Source of the DNA: Acidimicrobiaceae bacterium
Lineage (GTDB): Bacteria; Actinomycetota; Acidimicrobiia; Acidimicrobiales; UBA8190
Direction: 5' to 3'
DNA length: 17,660 nucleotides
Assembly (NCBI GenBank): GCA_003453695.1
Contig: DMNK01000160.1
Span: forward strand, 1-17,660
Shown here one piece after another: positions 1-6,886 of the stretch. Made by a program: the position numbers and the translations under genes. Numbering within the stretch: the stretch's first letter is position 1; each line of letters starts with the position of its first letter. The notes below the pieces were generated by a model that made no database searches, was not told the DNA's origin, and saw only the letters and a program-made list of their open reading frames with translations.

Positions 1-1
1 G

Positions 2-1903
2 AACATCGACACCGGCGCCGGCTTGGAGCGCATCCTCCCCGTGCTCCAAGGCGTGTCGTCGCTGTTCGAGACCGACGTGTTCCGCCCCGTGCTCGCCGCC
101 GCCGAGTCGCTGACCGGCGTGCGCTACGGCACCGATCACGCCAGCGACGTGTCGCTTCGCATCCTGGCCGACCATGCCCGGGCCATGGCCATGGTGGTGG
201 GCGACGGGGTGGTGCCCTCCAACGAGGGCCGCGGCTACGTGTTGCGACGGGTCATCCGGCGGGCCGTGCGGCGCGCCTTCCAGCTGGGGGTCGTCCGTCC
301 CGTGACGCCGCTGCTCGTGGGCGAGGCCACGTCGGTGCTGTCCTCCGCCTACCCCGAGCTCGGCGACAGGGCCGACGCCATCGTCGAGACGGTCGATCGC
401 GAGGAGACGAGCTTCCGCCGGACCCTCGAGTCGGGGGCGGCCATCTTGGAGGAGGAGCTGGCCAAGGGGAAGAAGGTGTCGGGCGAGGTGGCCTTCCGGC
501 TGCACGACACCCACGGCTTTCCCATCGAGCTCACCATGGAGATGGCCGCCGAGGCCGGCGCCCTGGTGGACGTGGAGGGATTCGAGGGCGCCATGGCCGA
601 GCAGCGCCGGAGGGCGCAGGCCGACGCCCGGGCCCGGCGGGGCACAGCCGGCGAGGAGACCCTGTACCGCGAACAGCTCGAGCAGTCGGGCCCGAGCGTG
701 TTCACCGGGTACCAGCACTACGAAGAGCCCGCCCGCGTGGTGGGCGTGCTCCCCGGTGCCGAGCCCGACCTGGTGGAGATCGTCCTCGACCGAACGCCCT
801 TCTACGCCGAAGGCGGCGGCCAGGTGGGCGACACGGGGGTGATCACCACCGAGACGGGCAAGGGTCGCGTCCTCGACACCCAGGCGGTCCTGCCCGGACT
901 CATCGTGCACCGGGCCCGGGTCGAAGGCGACATCTTCGCCGGACAGGACGCCCTGGCCGTGATCGACGCCCCGCGGCGCGAGGACATCCGCCGCAACCAC
1001 ACCGGCACCCATCTGCTGCACAGCGCACTGCGCCAGGTGCTCGGCGACCACGTGCACCAGCAGGGGTCGCTGGTGGCGCCGGACCGGCTGCACTTCGACT
1101 TCTCCCACCCGAGCGGGCTGCGGCCCGAAGAGCTGCGCGACGTGCTGACCCTCACCAACACCGACGTGCTCTCCGACTCGCCCGTCGAGGTGATCGAGAC
1201 GACGATGGACCGGGCCAAGGCCATGGGGGCGCTGGCCTTCTTCGGCGACAAGTACGGCGAAGAGGTGCGGGTGGTGCGTGCCGGTCCGCACTCCACCGAG
1301 CTGTGCGGCGGCACCCATGTGGGCACCCTGGGCACGATCGGCCCGGTCACCGTGGTGTCGGAGGCGTCCATCGGGGCCAACACCCGTCGCATCGAGGCCG
1401 TCACGGGCACCGGGGCACTGGGCTTGCTCGAAGACCGGCGGCACACCGTGGACGAGGCGGCCCGGCTCCTGCGGGTGGGGCCCGACGGTGTGGTCGACGC
1501 CCTCGAGCGCCTGCTCGACCGCCAGCGCCAAGCCGACAAGGAGATCCAGCGCCTGCACAGCCAGCGCCTCGACGACGAGGCGGCCCTCCTGGCCGACGGC
1601 TCGCCCCGGGTGGTGGTGCGCCGGCGCGACGGGCTCACCCCGGACCAGCTCCGTGAGCTGGCCCAGGCGGTGCGCCGGCGCGGTCCGTCCGTCGTGGTGG
1701 TGGCCGGATCGCCCGAAGGGACCAAGGCGTCGGTGGCGGTGGCCACCGACGGCACCGTCGACGCCGGCGACACGGTGCGGGAACTGGCGGCGCTCGTGGG
1801 CGGGGGAGGTGGCGGGTCTCCCGAGCTGGCCGTGGCCGGTGGGCGCCAGGTGTCGGGCATCGAGGCGTTGCTCGAGGAAGCCCGCCGCCGCCTGGGCGCC
1901 TGA
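2..1903 (+). CDS. alaS: Alanine--tRNA ligase, 5'-truncated by the window edge
   Basis: Alanyl-tRNA synthetase charges tRNA-Ala with alanine and removes mischarged Ser/Gly in its editing domain; it acts in the cytoplasm. The reading frame is open from base 2 and begins with NIDTGAGLER, the family signature near the end of the catalytic core (usually NIDTGMGLER). About the first 240 residues, including the aminoacylation active site, therefore lie outside the window. Of the 633 residues seen, the editing-site zinc ligands are HTGTH (H333, H337) and CGGTH (C435, H439). GALAFFGDKYGEEVRVV is also canonical. The C-terminal C-Ala domain carries a run of six glycines followed by SPELAVAGG, matching the usual GGGGGG-RPDMAQAGG. 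It is the first visible gene of a run with ruvX, mltG and aroE; the gap to ruvX is 8 bases. No start can be assigned. Confidence 0.97.
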   Translation, partial: NIDTGAGLERILPVLQGVSSLFETDVFRPVLAAAESLTGVRYGTDHASDVSLRILADHARAMAMVVGDGVVPSNEGRGYVLRRVIRRAVRRAFQLGVVRPVTPLLVGEATSVLSSAYPELGDRADAIVETVDREETSFRRTLESGAAILEEELAKGKKVSGEVAFRLHDTHGFPIELTMEMAAEAGALVDVEGFEGAMAEQRRRAQADARARRGTAGEETLYREQLEQSGPSVFTGYQHYEEPARVVGVLPGAEPDLVEIVLDRTPFYAEGGGQVGDTGVITTETGKGRVLDTQAVLPGLIVHRARVEGDIFAGQDALAVIDAPRREDIRRNHTGTHLLHSALRQVLGDHVHQQGSLVAPDRLHFDFSHPSGLRPEELRDVLTLTNTDVLSDSPVEVIETTMDRAKAMGALAFFGDKYGEEVRVVRAGPHSTELCGGTHVGTLGTIGPVTVVSEASIGANTRRIEAVTGTGALGLLEDRRHTVDEAARLLRVGPDGVVDALERLLDRQRQADKEIQRLHSQRLDDEAALLADGSPRVVVRRRDGLTPDQLRELAQAVRRRGPSVVVVAGSPEGTKASVAVATDGTVDAGDTVRELAALVGGGGGGSPELAVAGGRQVSGIEALLEEARRRLGA

Positions 1904-1911
1904 GAGCCCCG

Positions 1912-2331
1912 GTGCGGGTGGTGGGACTGGACCTGGGGGAGCGGCGCGTGGGGGTCGCCGTGTCCGACAGCGGCGGCGCCGTGGCCGTGCCCCACTCCAC
2001 CCTGGCCCGCACCGGTGACCGAGCCGCCGACCGCGCCGCCGTGGCCGCCCTGGTGGACGAGCTCGGCGCTGAGCGGGTGGTGGTGGGCCTGCCGCTGTCC
2101 ATGGACGGACGACGGGGACCGGCGGCCCGGGCCGCCGCCGCCGAGGCCGCCGCCCTGGCCGCCGAGCTGGCCGGGCGGGCCGTGGCCGTCGAGACCTTCG
2201 ACGAGCGCCTCACCACCGTGACCGCCGAACGCCAGCTGGCCGGCGCCGGGCGCCGGGGACGCAGCCGCCGCCGCGTGGTCGACCAGTCGGCGGCGGCCGT
2301 CATGTTGCAGGCGTGGCTGGACGCCCGGTGA
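1912..2331 (+). CDS. ruvX: RuvX/YqgF-family RNase H-fold nuclease (putative Holliday junction resolvase)
   Basis: A 139-residue protein, normal length for YqgF/RuvX. The family has an RNase H fold and is linked to Holliday-junction resolution and to 5'-processing of pre-16S rRNA. The acidic motifs are in place: DLGERRVGVAVSD at the N-terminus, the glutamate of FDERLTT, and the aspartate of VDQSAAAVMLQ near the C-terminus. The segment between about residues 65 and 90 is a long Ala-rich helix, as expected at this base composition. The GTG start at 1912 lies 8 bases after the alaS stop, and the stop overlaps the next start as GTGA, so expression probably depends on the alaS transcript. The placement after alaS and before mltG and aroE is common in Actinomycetota. 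The exact in-cell role (resolvase or rRNA processing) cannot be decided from sequence. Confidence 0.94.
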   Translation: MRVVGLDLGERRVGVAVSDSGGAVAVPHSTLARTGDRAADRAAVAALVDELGAERVVVGLPLSMDGRRGPAARAAAAEAAALAAELAGRAVAVETFDERLTTVTAERQLAGAGRRGRSRRRVVDQSAAAVMLQAWLDAR

Positions 2332-3398
2332 GCGGGCACCCGCCCGCTGCGGGGCCGCCCGAGGAGACCGAGGACCCCTCCGAGCACGGCAGGTGGCGGC
2401 GACGGGCCATGGTGGCCGGCGTCGCTGGCGGCGCCGTGGTGGTCGGCCTGCTCGTCTACGCGGTGGTGTGGTACGAGCAACAGGTCCACGCCGGCCCACC
2501 CGGACGACAGGTGGTGGTGGAGGTCCCCGAGGGCTTCTCGGCCAACGCCGTGGGGGTCGAGCTGGCCGAGCACCACGTGGTGACGAGCAGCTTGGCCCTG
2601 CGCATCTACGACTTCTTCCATGGCACACCGGTGATCCGTGCCGGCGGGTATGCACTGCGCGCCAACCAGTCGCTGGCCAGCGTGCGCGCCGCGCTGGCCG
2701 CCGGGCCCGACGAGCTCGTGGTCCCTGCCGGCTTCACGGTGTCGGAGACGGCGGCCCGGTTCGCCGAGCTCCCCGGCCACGACGGTTCCGCCCTCGCCGC
2801 CGCCGTCGAGCAGCGCCAGGTGGTGTCGCCCTTGGAGCCGCCGGGAGTGGGGAACCTGGACGGGTTGCTGGGCACCGGCGACTACATCGTGGGCCGGAGC
2901 CAGTCGGCGGCCTCGCTGCTCAGCGAGATGACGGCCCGTTTCGACGGAGAGGCGGCGGCCGCCAACCTCGACAGCGGGGCGGCGGCACTCGGGGTCAGCC
3001 CCTACCAGGCCGTGGTGGTCGCCTCGATCGTGCAGAAGGAGGGCGTCTACCCGCAGAACCTCGCCAAGGTGGCGCGCGTGGTCTACAACCGCCTGGCCAG
3101 GAACATGCCCCTGCAGATGGACTCGACGGTCCTGTACTCCGAGCATCGCGACGGGGGGCTCGTCACCTCTGCCGACCTCGCCCTCGACACCCCCTACAAC
3201 ACCTACCTGCACAAGGGGCTCCCGCCCACCCCCATCTGCTTCCCCTCCGCAGCGTCCCTGGACGCGGCGTTGCACCCGGCCGCGGGGGGCTGGCTCTACT
3301 TCGTGCTCGTCTCCCGAGACGGCACCGAGGCCTTCTCCGACACCCTGGCCCAGCAACAGGCCAACCAGCAGCTGGCCAAGAGCCGGGGGGTGGGCTGA
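2328..3398 (+). CDS. mltG: Endolytic murein transglycosylase MltG (YceG-like)
   Basis: MltG cleaves nascent peptidoglycan strands within the chain and is thought to set strand length next to the synthases. The 356-residue protein has a charged cytoplasmic N-terminus, one membrane anchor at about residues 27-48, and a YceG domain facing outside. The catalytic glutamate is E238 in ASIVQKEG, matching ASIVEKE of E. coli MltG. It is followed by the family blocks VARVVYNRL, MPLQMDSTVLY, TPYNTY and KGLPPTPICFPS. I chose the GTG at 2328, which overlaps the ruvX stop as GTGA. A GTG at 2313 in the same frame would add five residues inside ruvX. The N-terminal tail is short compared with mycobacterial homologues. 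aroE follows after 3 bases. Function is confident; the start is moderately so. Confidence 0.95.
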   Translation: MSGHPPAAGPPEETEDPSEHGRWRRRAMVAGVAGGAVVVGLLVYAVVWYEQQVHAGPPGRQVVVEVPEGFSANAVGVELAEHHVVTSSLALRIYDFFHGTPVIRAGGYALRANQSLASVRAALAAGPDELVVPAGFTVSETAARFAELPGHDGSALAAAVEQRQVVSPLEPPGVGNLDGLLGTGDYIVGRSQSAASLLSEMTARFDGEAAAANLDSGAAALGVSPYQAVVVASIVQKEGVYPQNLAKVARVVYNRLARNMPLQMDSTVLYSEHRDGGLVTSADLALDTPYNTYLHKGLPPTPICFPSAASLDAALHPAAGGWLYFVLVSRDGTEAFSDTLAQQQANQQLAKSRGVG

Positions 3399-3401
3399 GC
3401 G

Positions 3402-4283
3402 GTGACCGAGCACCCCCTCCCGAGCCGGGGGCCGGCGCGCCGTTCACCGCTGTGGCCGTCGGCTCGCTCCACGGTGGTGGGGGTGATCGGCGATCCCATC
3501 CGCCATTCGCTGTCGCCGCTGCTGCACAACGCCGCCTTCGACGCCATGGGACTCGACTGGGTGTCGGTGGCCTTCGAGGTCGGCGCCGCCGACACCGCCG
3601 CGGCGCTGCACGGCGCCCGGGCCCTGGGCCTGGTCGGCTTGTCGGTGACCACCCCCCACAAAGACGGCGCTGCCCGGGAGGTCGACGAGCGCACCCCGCT
3701 CGCCGAGCGACTGGGGAGCGTCAACTGCGTGAGCGTGCGCCGCGGCCGCCTGTTCGGCGACTCCACCGACGGAGCCGGCTTCCTGGCCGCTCTCGAGCGG
3801 GGCAGCGGCTTCGATCCCCGTGACCGGCGCTGCCTGGTCATCGGCGCCGGCGGGGCGGCGCGCGCCGTGGTGGCGGCCCTGGCCGACGCCGGCGCCGACG
3901 AGGTGGCGGTGCTCAACCGCGGCCGTCCCGGCGCCGCCTCGGCGGCGGCGCTGGCCGGGGAGGCGGGGAGGGTGGCCCAACCTGCCGACCTGTCCGGTGC
4001 CGAGCTGGTGGTGCACGCCACCCCGGTCGGTCTCGGGGACCCCGGGGCGCTGCACCCCCTCGTCGACGCGACGCTGCTCGGGCCGGGGCAGACCGTGGTC
4101 GACCTCGTGTACCACCCGGGGCGCAGCGCCCTGCTCGTGGCGGCCGCCGCCGCCGGCGCCTCGGTGGCCAACGGCCTCGGCATGCTGGTGCATCAAGCGG
4201 CGCTGTCGCTGGAGCAGTGGACGGGCCGGCCGGTGCCGGTGGAGGCCATGTGGTCCGGCCTGCCGCCGGGCGTGGGCAGCTGA
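3402..4283 (+). CDS. aroE: Shikimate dehydrogenase
   Basis: AroE reduces 3-dehydroshikimate to shikimate with NADPH in the aromatic amino acid pathway. The 293-residue protein opens its substrate domain with GDPIRHSLSPLLHN (serines for substrate carboxylate). Catalytic K87 sits in VTTPHK, N108 in GSVN, D123 in STDGAGF, and Q265 in GMLVHQAAL. The nucleotide fold has VIGAGGAAR at about 146-154, followed by the NR pair of LNRGRPG, which usually selects NADPH. One departure from the family is Ser121 where most AroE proteins have Asn (NTD); the catalytic Lys/Asp pair is intact, so activity is expected. The first about 22 residues before VVGVIGDP look like a non-conserved extension, so a later start is possible. 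The GTG at 3402 is 3 bases after mltG, which suggests co-translation. The gene converges on the mscS-type gene after a 20-base gap. Confidence 0.95.
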   Translation: MTEHPLPSRGPARRSPLWPSARSTVVGVIGDPIRHSLSPLLHNAAFDAMGLDWVSVAFEVGAADTAAALHGARALGLVGLSVTTPHKDGAAREVDERTPLAERLGSVNCVSVRRGRLFGDSTDGAGFLAALERGSGFDPRDRRCLVIGAGGAARAVVAALADAGADEVAVLNRGRPGAASAAALAGEAGRVAQPADLSGAELVVHATPVGLGDPGALHPLVDATLLGPGQTVVDLVYHPGRSALLVAAAAAGASVANGLGMLVHQAALSLEQWTGRPVPVEAMWSGLPPGVGS

Positions 4284-4303
4284 CCGATCGACAGGCCCCG
4301 CCT

Positions 4304-5236
4304 TCAGCCGTCGGGCGTCGTCGCCGTGCCGTCGGAGGCGGGCCGGCGCCGTGGCGGCGGCGCGCCCTCGATCTCGAGCCGGCGGAACACCTCGTGGCGT
4401 ATGGCACGCTCGAGCGGCTCGCGTCGGTCGAAGGGTGCCCGGACCGTCACTCGGCCCGTCATGCTGTCCACGGTGGCGTCGACCAGCCCCCACACCACCG
4501 GCGCCTCCATGAAGGCGTGGGTGAAGGCGGGGTCGGCCCGCACGGCTTCGGCGGAACGGCCCAGCACGTCGAGGAGGTGGTCGACGTCGGTCGTGAGCGG
4601 AACCGGGATGTCGACGGTGGCCCGGCCCCAGCCCCGCACGGTGTTGCCCAGCAGCCGGATGTCGCCGTTGGGCACGTACCACACGCCGCCGTCGGGAGCG
4701 CGCAGACGCGTCACCCGCAGCGACAGGTCCTCGACCACCCCGGTGGTGTTGCCCACCCGGACGGTGTCGCCGATGTCGTACTGGCCCTCCACGGCGAGGA
4801 GGAACCCCGACAGGAAGTCCTTGACCACACTCTGCGCACCGAAGCCGATGGTGGCGCCGACGATGGTGGCACCGGCCAGGATGGGGGTGAGGTTGATACC
4901 CATGACCCCCAACACGATGAAGAAGGCGATGAAGGCCACGACCACGCGCCAGATGTTGGCCAGCATGGTGGTGAGCGTCACGGCGCGGCGCTCGGCGCGC
5001 GGTGAGTCGGCGCGGATGGCGGCGCGCCGCACGGCGCCGCCGATCCAGTGGCGGATGAAGCGGTTGCCCAGCCACGCCGCCAGCAGGGCCACGATCACCA
5101 CCAGCGCCACCGACACCGGCCGGAGCAAGACCTGCTGCACGTGGCCCGCCGTCGTGTCGCTCACACCCGCCCAGCGCAGGAGGTCGTACATCCAGCCCTG
5201 GACGGCGACGGTGGGCGAAGTGGCACCGGGGGGCAC
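4304..5236 (-). CDS. Small-conductance mechanosensitive ion channel (MscS family)
   Basis: MscS-type channels open under membrane tension and release solutes during osmotic downshock. From the GTG at 5236 the protein is 310 residues, about the size of E. coli MscS. Membrane segments lie at about 41-57 and 95-113, with the pore helix at about 118-146. The pore helix carries the family's small-residue pattern: AGATIVGATIGFGAQ then KDFLSGF. The beta-rich domain follows, with DIGDTVRVGNTTGVVEDLSLRVT at about 156-178 and YVPNGD. The C-terminal tail is rich in Pro and Arg and is not conserved. An ATG at 5191 (residue 16) would remove a non-conserved lead and is an alternative start. The 5' end lies only 30 bases from the divergent SEDS gene, so the promoters must overlap or lie inside each other's genes. 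Confidence 0.93.
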   Translation of the reverse strand: MPPGATSPTVAVQGWMYDLLRWAGVSDTTAGHVQQVLLRPVSVALVVIVALLAAWLGNRFIRHWIGGAVRRAAIRADSPRAERRAVTLTTMLANIWRVVVAFIAFFIVLGVMGINLTPILAGATIVGATIGFGAQSVVKDFLSGFLLAVEGQYDIGDTVRVGNTTGVVEDLSLRVTRLRAPDGGVWYVPNGDIRLLGNTVRGWGRATVDIPVPLTTDVDHLLDVLGRSAEAVRADPAFTHAFMEAPVVWGLVDATVDSMTGRVTVRAPFDRREPLERAIRHEVFRRLEIEGAPPPRRRPASDGTATTPDG

Positions 5237-5248
5237 GACCGGTATTCT
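5220..5248 (+). promoter_or_regulatory. Candidate sigma-70-type promoter for the SEDS-DUF151 pair
   Basis: GTGGCA at 5220-5225 (4 of 6 matches to TTGACA) and TATTCT at 5243-5248 (5 of 6 to TATAAT) are separated by 17 bases. Transcription would begin near 5255, just before the GGAG at 5257-5260. The element spans the 5' end of the oppositely oriented channel gene. It rests on consensus matching only. Confidence 0.35.
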
Positions 5249-5256
5249 GTGCCGCT

Positions 5257-5260
5257 GGAG
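5257..5260 (+). promoter_or_regulatory. Ribosome binding site deciding the SEDS start at 5267
   Basis: GGAG lies 6 bases before the GTG at 5267. The frame stays open upstream as far as 5048, but that stretch reads through the opposite-strand channel gene. This site, and the SEDS family start soon after it (LDYGLVVTT), place the true start at 5267. Confidence 0.6.
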
Positions 5261-5266
5261 CGCCTG

Positions 5267-6400
5267 GTGAGCAACCTTCTCGCACCCCGACGGCCCCAGG
5301 GCCGCCTCCTGGCGCTGCGCCTCGACTACGGCTTGGTCGTGACGACGCTCGTGGTGGCCGTGATCGGGGTGGTCATCGTGTACTCAGCCACCCGCTCCAG
5401 CCTGCTGTTGCACGGGGAGAGCCCGCACTACTTCTTGAACCGGCAGGCCGGCTACGTGTTCGCCGGGGTCGTGGTCATGGTGGTCCTGGCCGCCTGGGAC
5501 TACCGGTGGCTCCAGCACGCCTCCTGGCTGCTCTACGCCGGGCTCATCCTGGCCCTGCTGTCGGTGTTCGTCATCGGCTCCACCGCACAGGGGGCCACCC
5601 GCTGGATCCAGGTGGGCCCGGTGCAGTTCCAGCCCTCCGCCTTCGGCACCGTGGTGCTGGTGGTAGGGGCGGCCGCCTTCTGTGCGCGCAAACCGGAGGG
5701 CCTCGAACGTGGCGACCTCTTCAAGGCGCTGGGGCTGGCGGCCATCCCCATTCTCCTCGTCATCAAGCAGCCCGACCTGGGCAGCGGCATCGTCATGGCC
5801 ATCGTCCTGCTGGTCATGCTCATCGTCGCCGGCATCCCCAACCGTTACCTGGTGCTGCTCGTGCTCAGCGCCGTGGCGGGGATCGTCGCCATCATCCGCC
5901 TCGGGATCCTGAAGCCCTACCAGGAGGCCCGGATCACGAGCTTCCTGCACCAGGGCTCCAATTCCCAGACCACCACCTACAACCTGCATCAGTCGATCGC
6001 GGCCATCGGTTCCGGGGGGTTCTGGGGCAAGGGCCTGTTCCACGGTCCGCAGACCAATCTCTCCTATGTGCCGTCCCAGCGCACCGACTTCATCTTCTCC
6101 GCCGTCGGCGAGCAGCTCGGCTTCGTGGGGGCGGCCACCGTGCTCTTGCTCCTCGGCATCGTGGCCTGGCGCATGCTCCGGGTGGCGCAGACCACCCGGG
6201 ACCCCTTCGGACGGCTGCTGGCGACGGGATCTTTCACCTTGATCGCCTTCAGCGCCTTCGAGAACGCCGGAATGGCCATGGGCATCATGCCCGTGGCCGG
6301 CATCCCCTTGCCCTTCTTGAGCTACGGAGGCTCGGCCACGGTGGCGTTCTTCGCCGCCGTGGGGATCGTGCTCTCTGTCGAGCTGCACCGACAACGGTGA
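5267..6400 (+). CDS. SEDS-family glycan polymerase (RodA/FtsW-like) with altered QPSE..K motif
   Basis: SEDS proteins polymerise lipid II into peptidoglycan together with a class B PBP. The 377-residue protein is typical in length and has about ten hydrophobic segments, starting at about residue 20. Family marks are VVIVYSAT in the first segment, GATRWIQVGPVQFQPS, KQPDLGSG, QRTDFIFSAVGEQLGF with the putative catalytic Asp at D274, and PLPFLSYGGS at 347-356. The conserved QPSE-x-x-K block reads QPSAFGT instead, so the usual Glu is Ala125 and the usual Lys is Thr128. The loss may reduce or change activity. No class B PBP gene is in the window. The stop overlaps the DUF151 gene start (GTGA). A second SEDS gene faces it from 6887-8290. 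RodA or FtsW cannot be separated safely, so no symbol is given. Confidence 0.92.
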   Translation: MSNLLAPRRPQGRLLALRLDYGLVVTTLVVAVIGVVIVYSATRSSLLLHGESPHYFLNRQAGYVFAGVVVMVVLAAWDYRWLQHASWLLYAGLILALLSVFVIGSTAQGATRWIQVGPVQFQPSAFGTVVLVVGAAAFCARKPEGLERGDLFKALGLAAIPILLVIKQPDLGSGIVMAIVLLVMLIVAGIPNRYLVLLVLSAVAGIVAIIRLGILKPYQEARITSFLHQGSNSQTTTYNLHQSIAAIGSGGFWGKGLFHGPQTNLSYVPSQRTDFIFSAVGEQLGFVGAATVLLLLGIVAWRMLRVAQTTRDPFGRLLATGSFTLIAFSAFENAGMAMGIMPVAGIPLPFLSYGGSATVAFFAAVGIVLSVELHRQR

Positions 6401-6873
6401 CGGACGCACCGGGGTCGCCACAGTGGTGCCTGGTCACCGTGGCAGGCGTCCACCTCGAGCTCCCCGGCGTGCACCCCGAGGTCGTGGTCGAGGAGATCGC
6501 CGCCCCGCGTCGGCAACTGCGCATCCCGGTGGGGTTTGCCGAGGGCACGGCCATCGCCTACGCCTGGCGCCAGATCCCGACCCCGCGCCCGCTCACCCAC
6601 GAGTTGCTGGCCGAGCTGCTGGACCGCCACGGCGTGGACGTGGCCGCCCTGCGCATCACGGGGCGACGGGGCGCCACCTTCCTGGCCGAGCTCGACACCG
6701 AGGGCCCGCGCGGCCGGCACACCGTGTCGTGCCGCCCCTCCGACGGCCTGGCGCTGGTCCTGCGACGGCGCATGCACACCCCGGTGCTCGTGGCCGAGGA
6801 CCTGCTCCAGCCGGAGACCGACGCTCCGGGGGAGGCGGTGACCCCCGGTTCAGAGGTACCGGACTCGGTCTGA
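6397..6873 (+). CDS. Bifunctional nuclease (BFN/DUF151) domain protein
   Basis: A 158-residue protein matching the DUF151/BFN fold, which includes Thermotoga TM0160 and mycobacterial Rv1829. Plant members were reported as nucleases; the bacterial role is unclear. Visible blocks in order are VAGVHLELPGVHPEVVVEE (usual start), LRIPVGFAEGTAIA (family: LPIWIGxxEAxAI), RPLTHELLAELLDRHG (family: RPxTHDLL), and GATFLAELDTE. The last is RPSDGLALVLRRRMHTPVLVAEDLL (family: RPSDAIALALR...PI.V.E..L). The second block is divergent: the usual PIWIG is RIPVG and EA is EG. The C-terminal 25 residues are acidic and not conserved. GTG at 6397 overlaps the SEDS stop by four bases, so translation is probably coupled to the SEDS gene. 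An upstream extension in this frame is only a shadow inside that gene. The gene ends 13 bases from the convergent RodA gene. Confidence 0.88.
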   Translation: MTDAPGSPQWCLVTVAGVHLELPGVHPEVVVEEIAAPRRQLRIPVGFAEGTAIAYAWRQIPTPRPLTHELLAELLDRHGVDVAALRITGRRGATFLAELDTEGPRGRHTVSCRPSDGLALVLRRRMHTPVLVAEDLLQPETDAPGEAVTPGSEVPDSV

Positions 6874-6886
6874 CAGGGCGCGGCCG

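Noticed and set aside
802-2655. A 617-codon open frame on the minus strand across alaS, ruvX and mltG
   Set aside because: It is antisense to three well-supported genes, is composed of Arg/Pro/Gly-rich low-complexity sequence with no domain, and is expected from high GC at third codon positions.
1635-3413. A 592-codon minus-strand open frame opposite ruvX and mltG
   Set aside because: It is an antisense shadow with no recognisable motif; the plus-strand genes have full catalytic motifs.
5232-5253. GGCAC/GTGCC inverted repeat around the candidate -10 element at 5243
   Set aside because: The arms are only 5 bases with a 12-base spacer, which is too weak and too common here to call an operator.
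3444-5285. A 613-codon minus-strand open frame covering aroE and the channel gene
   Set aside because: It runs out of frame through the real channel gene on the same strand and opposite aroE; its composition is His/Arg/Gly-rich with no family similarity.
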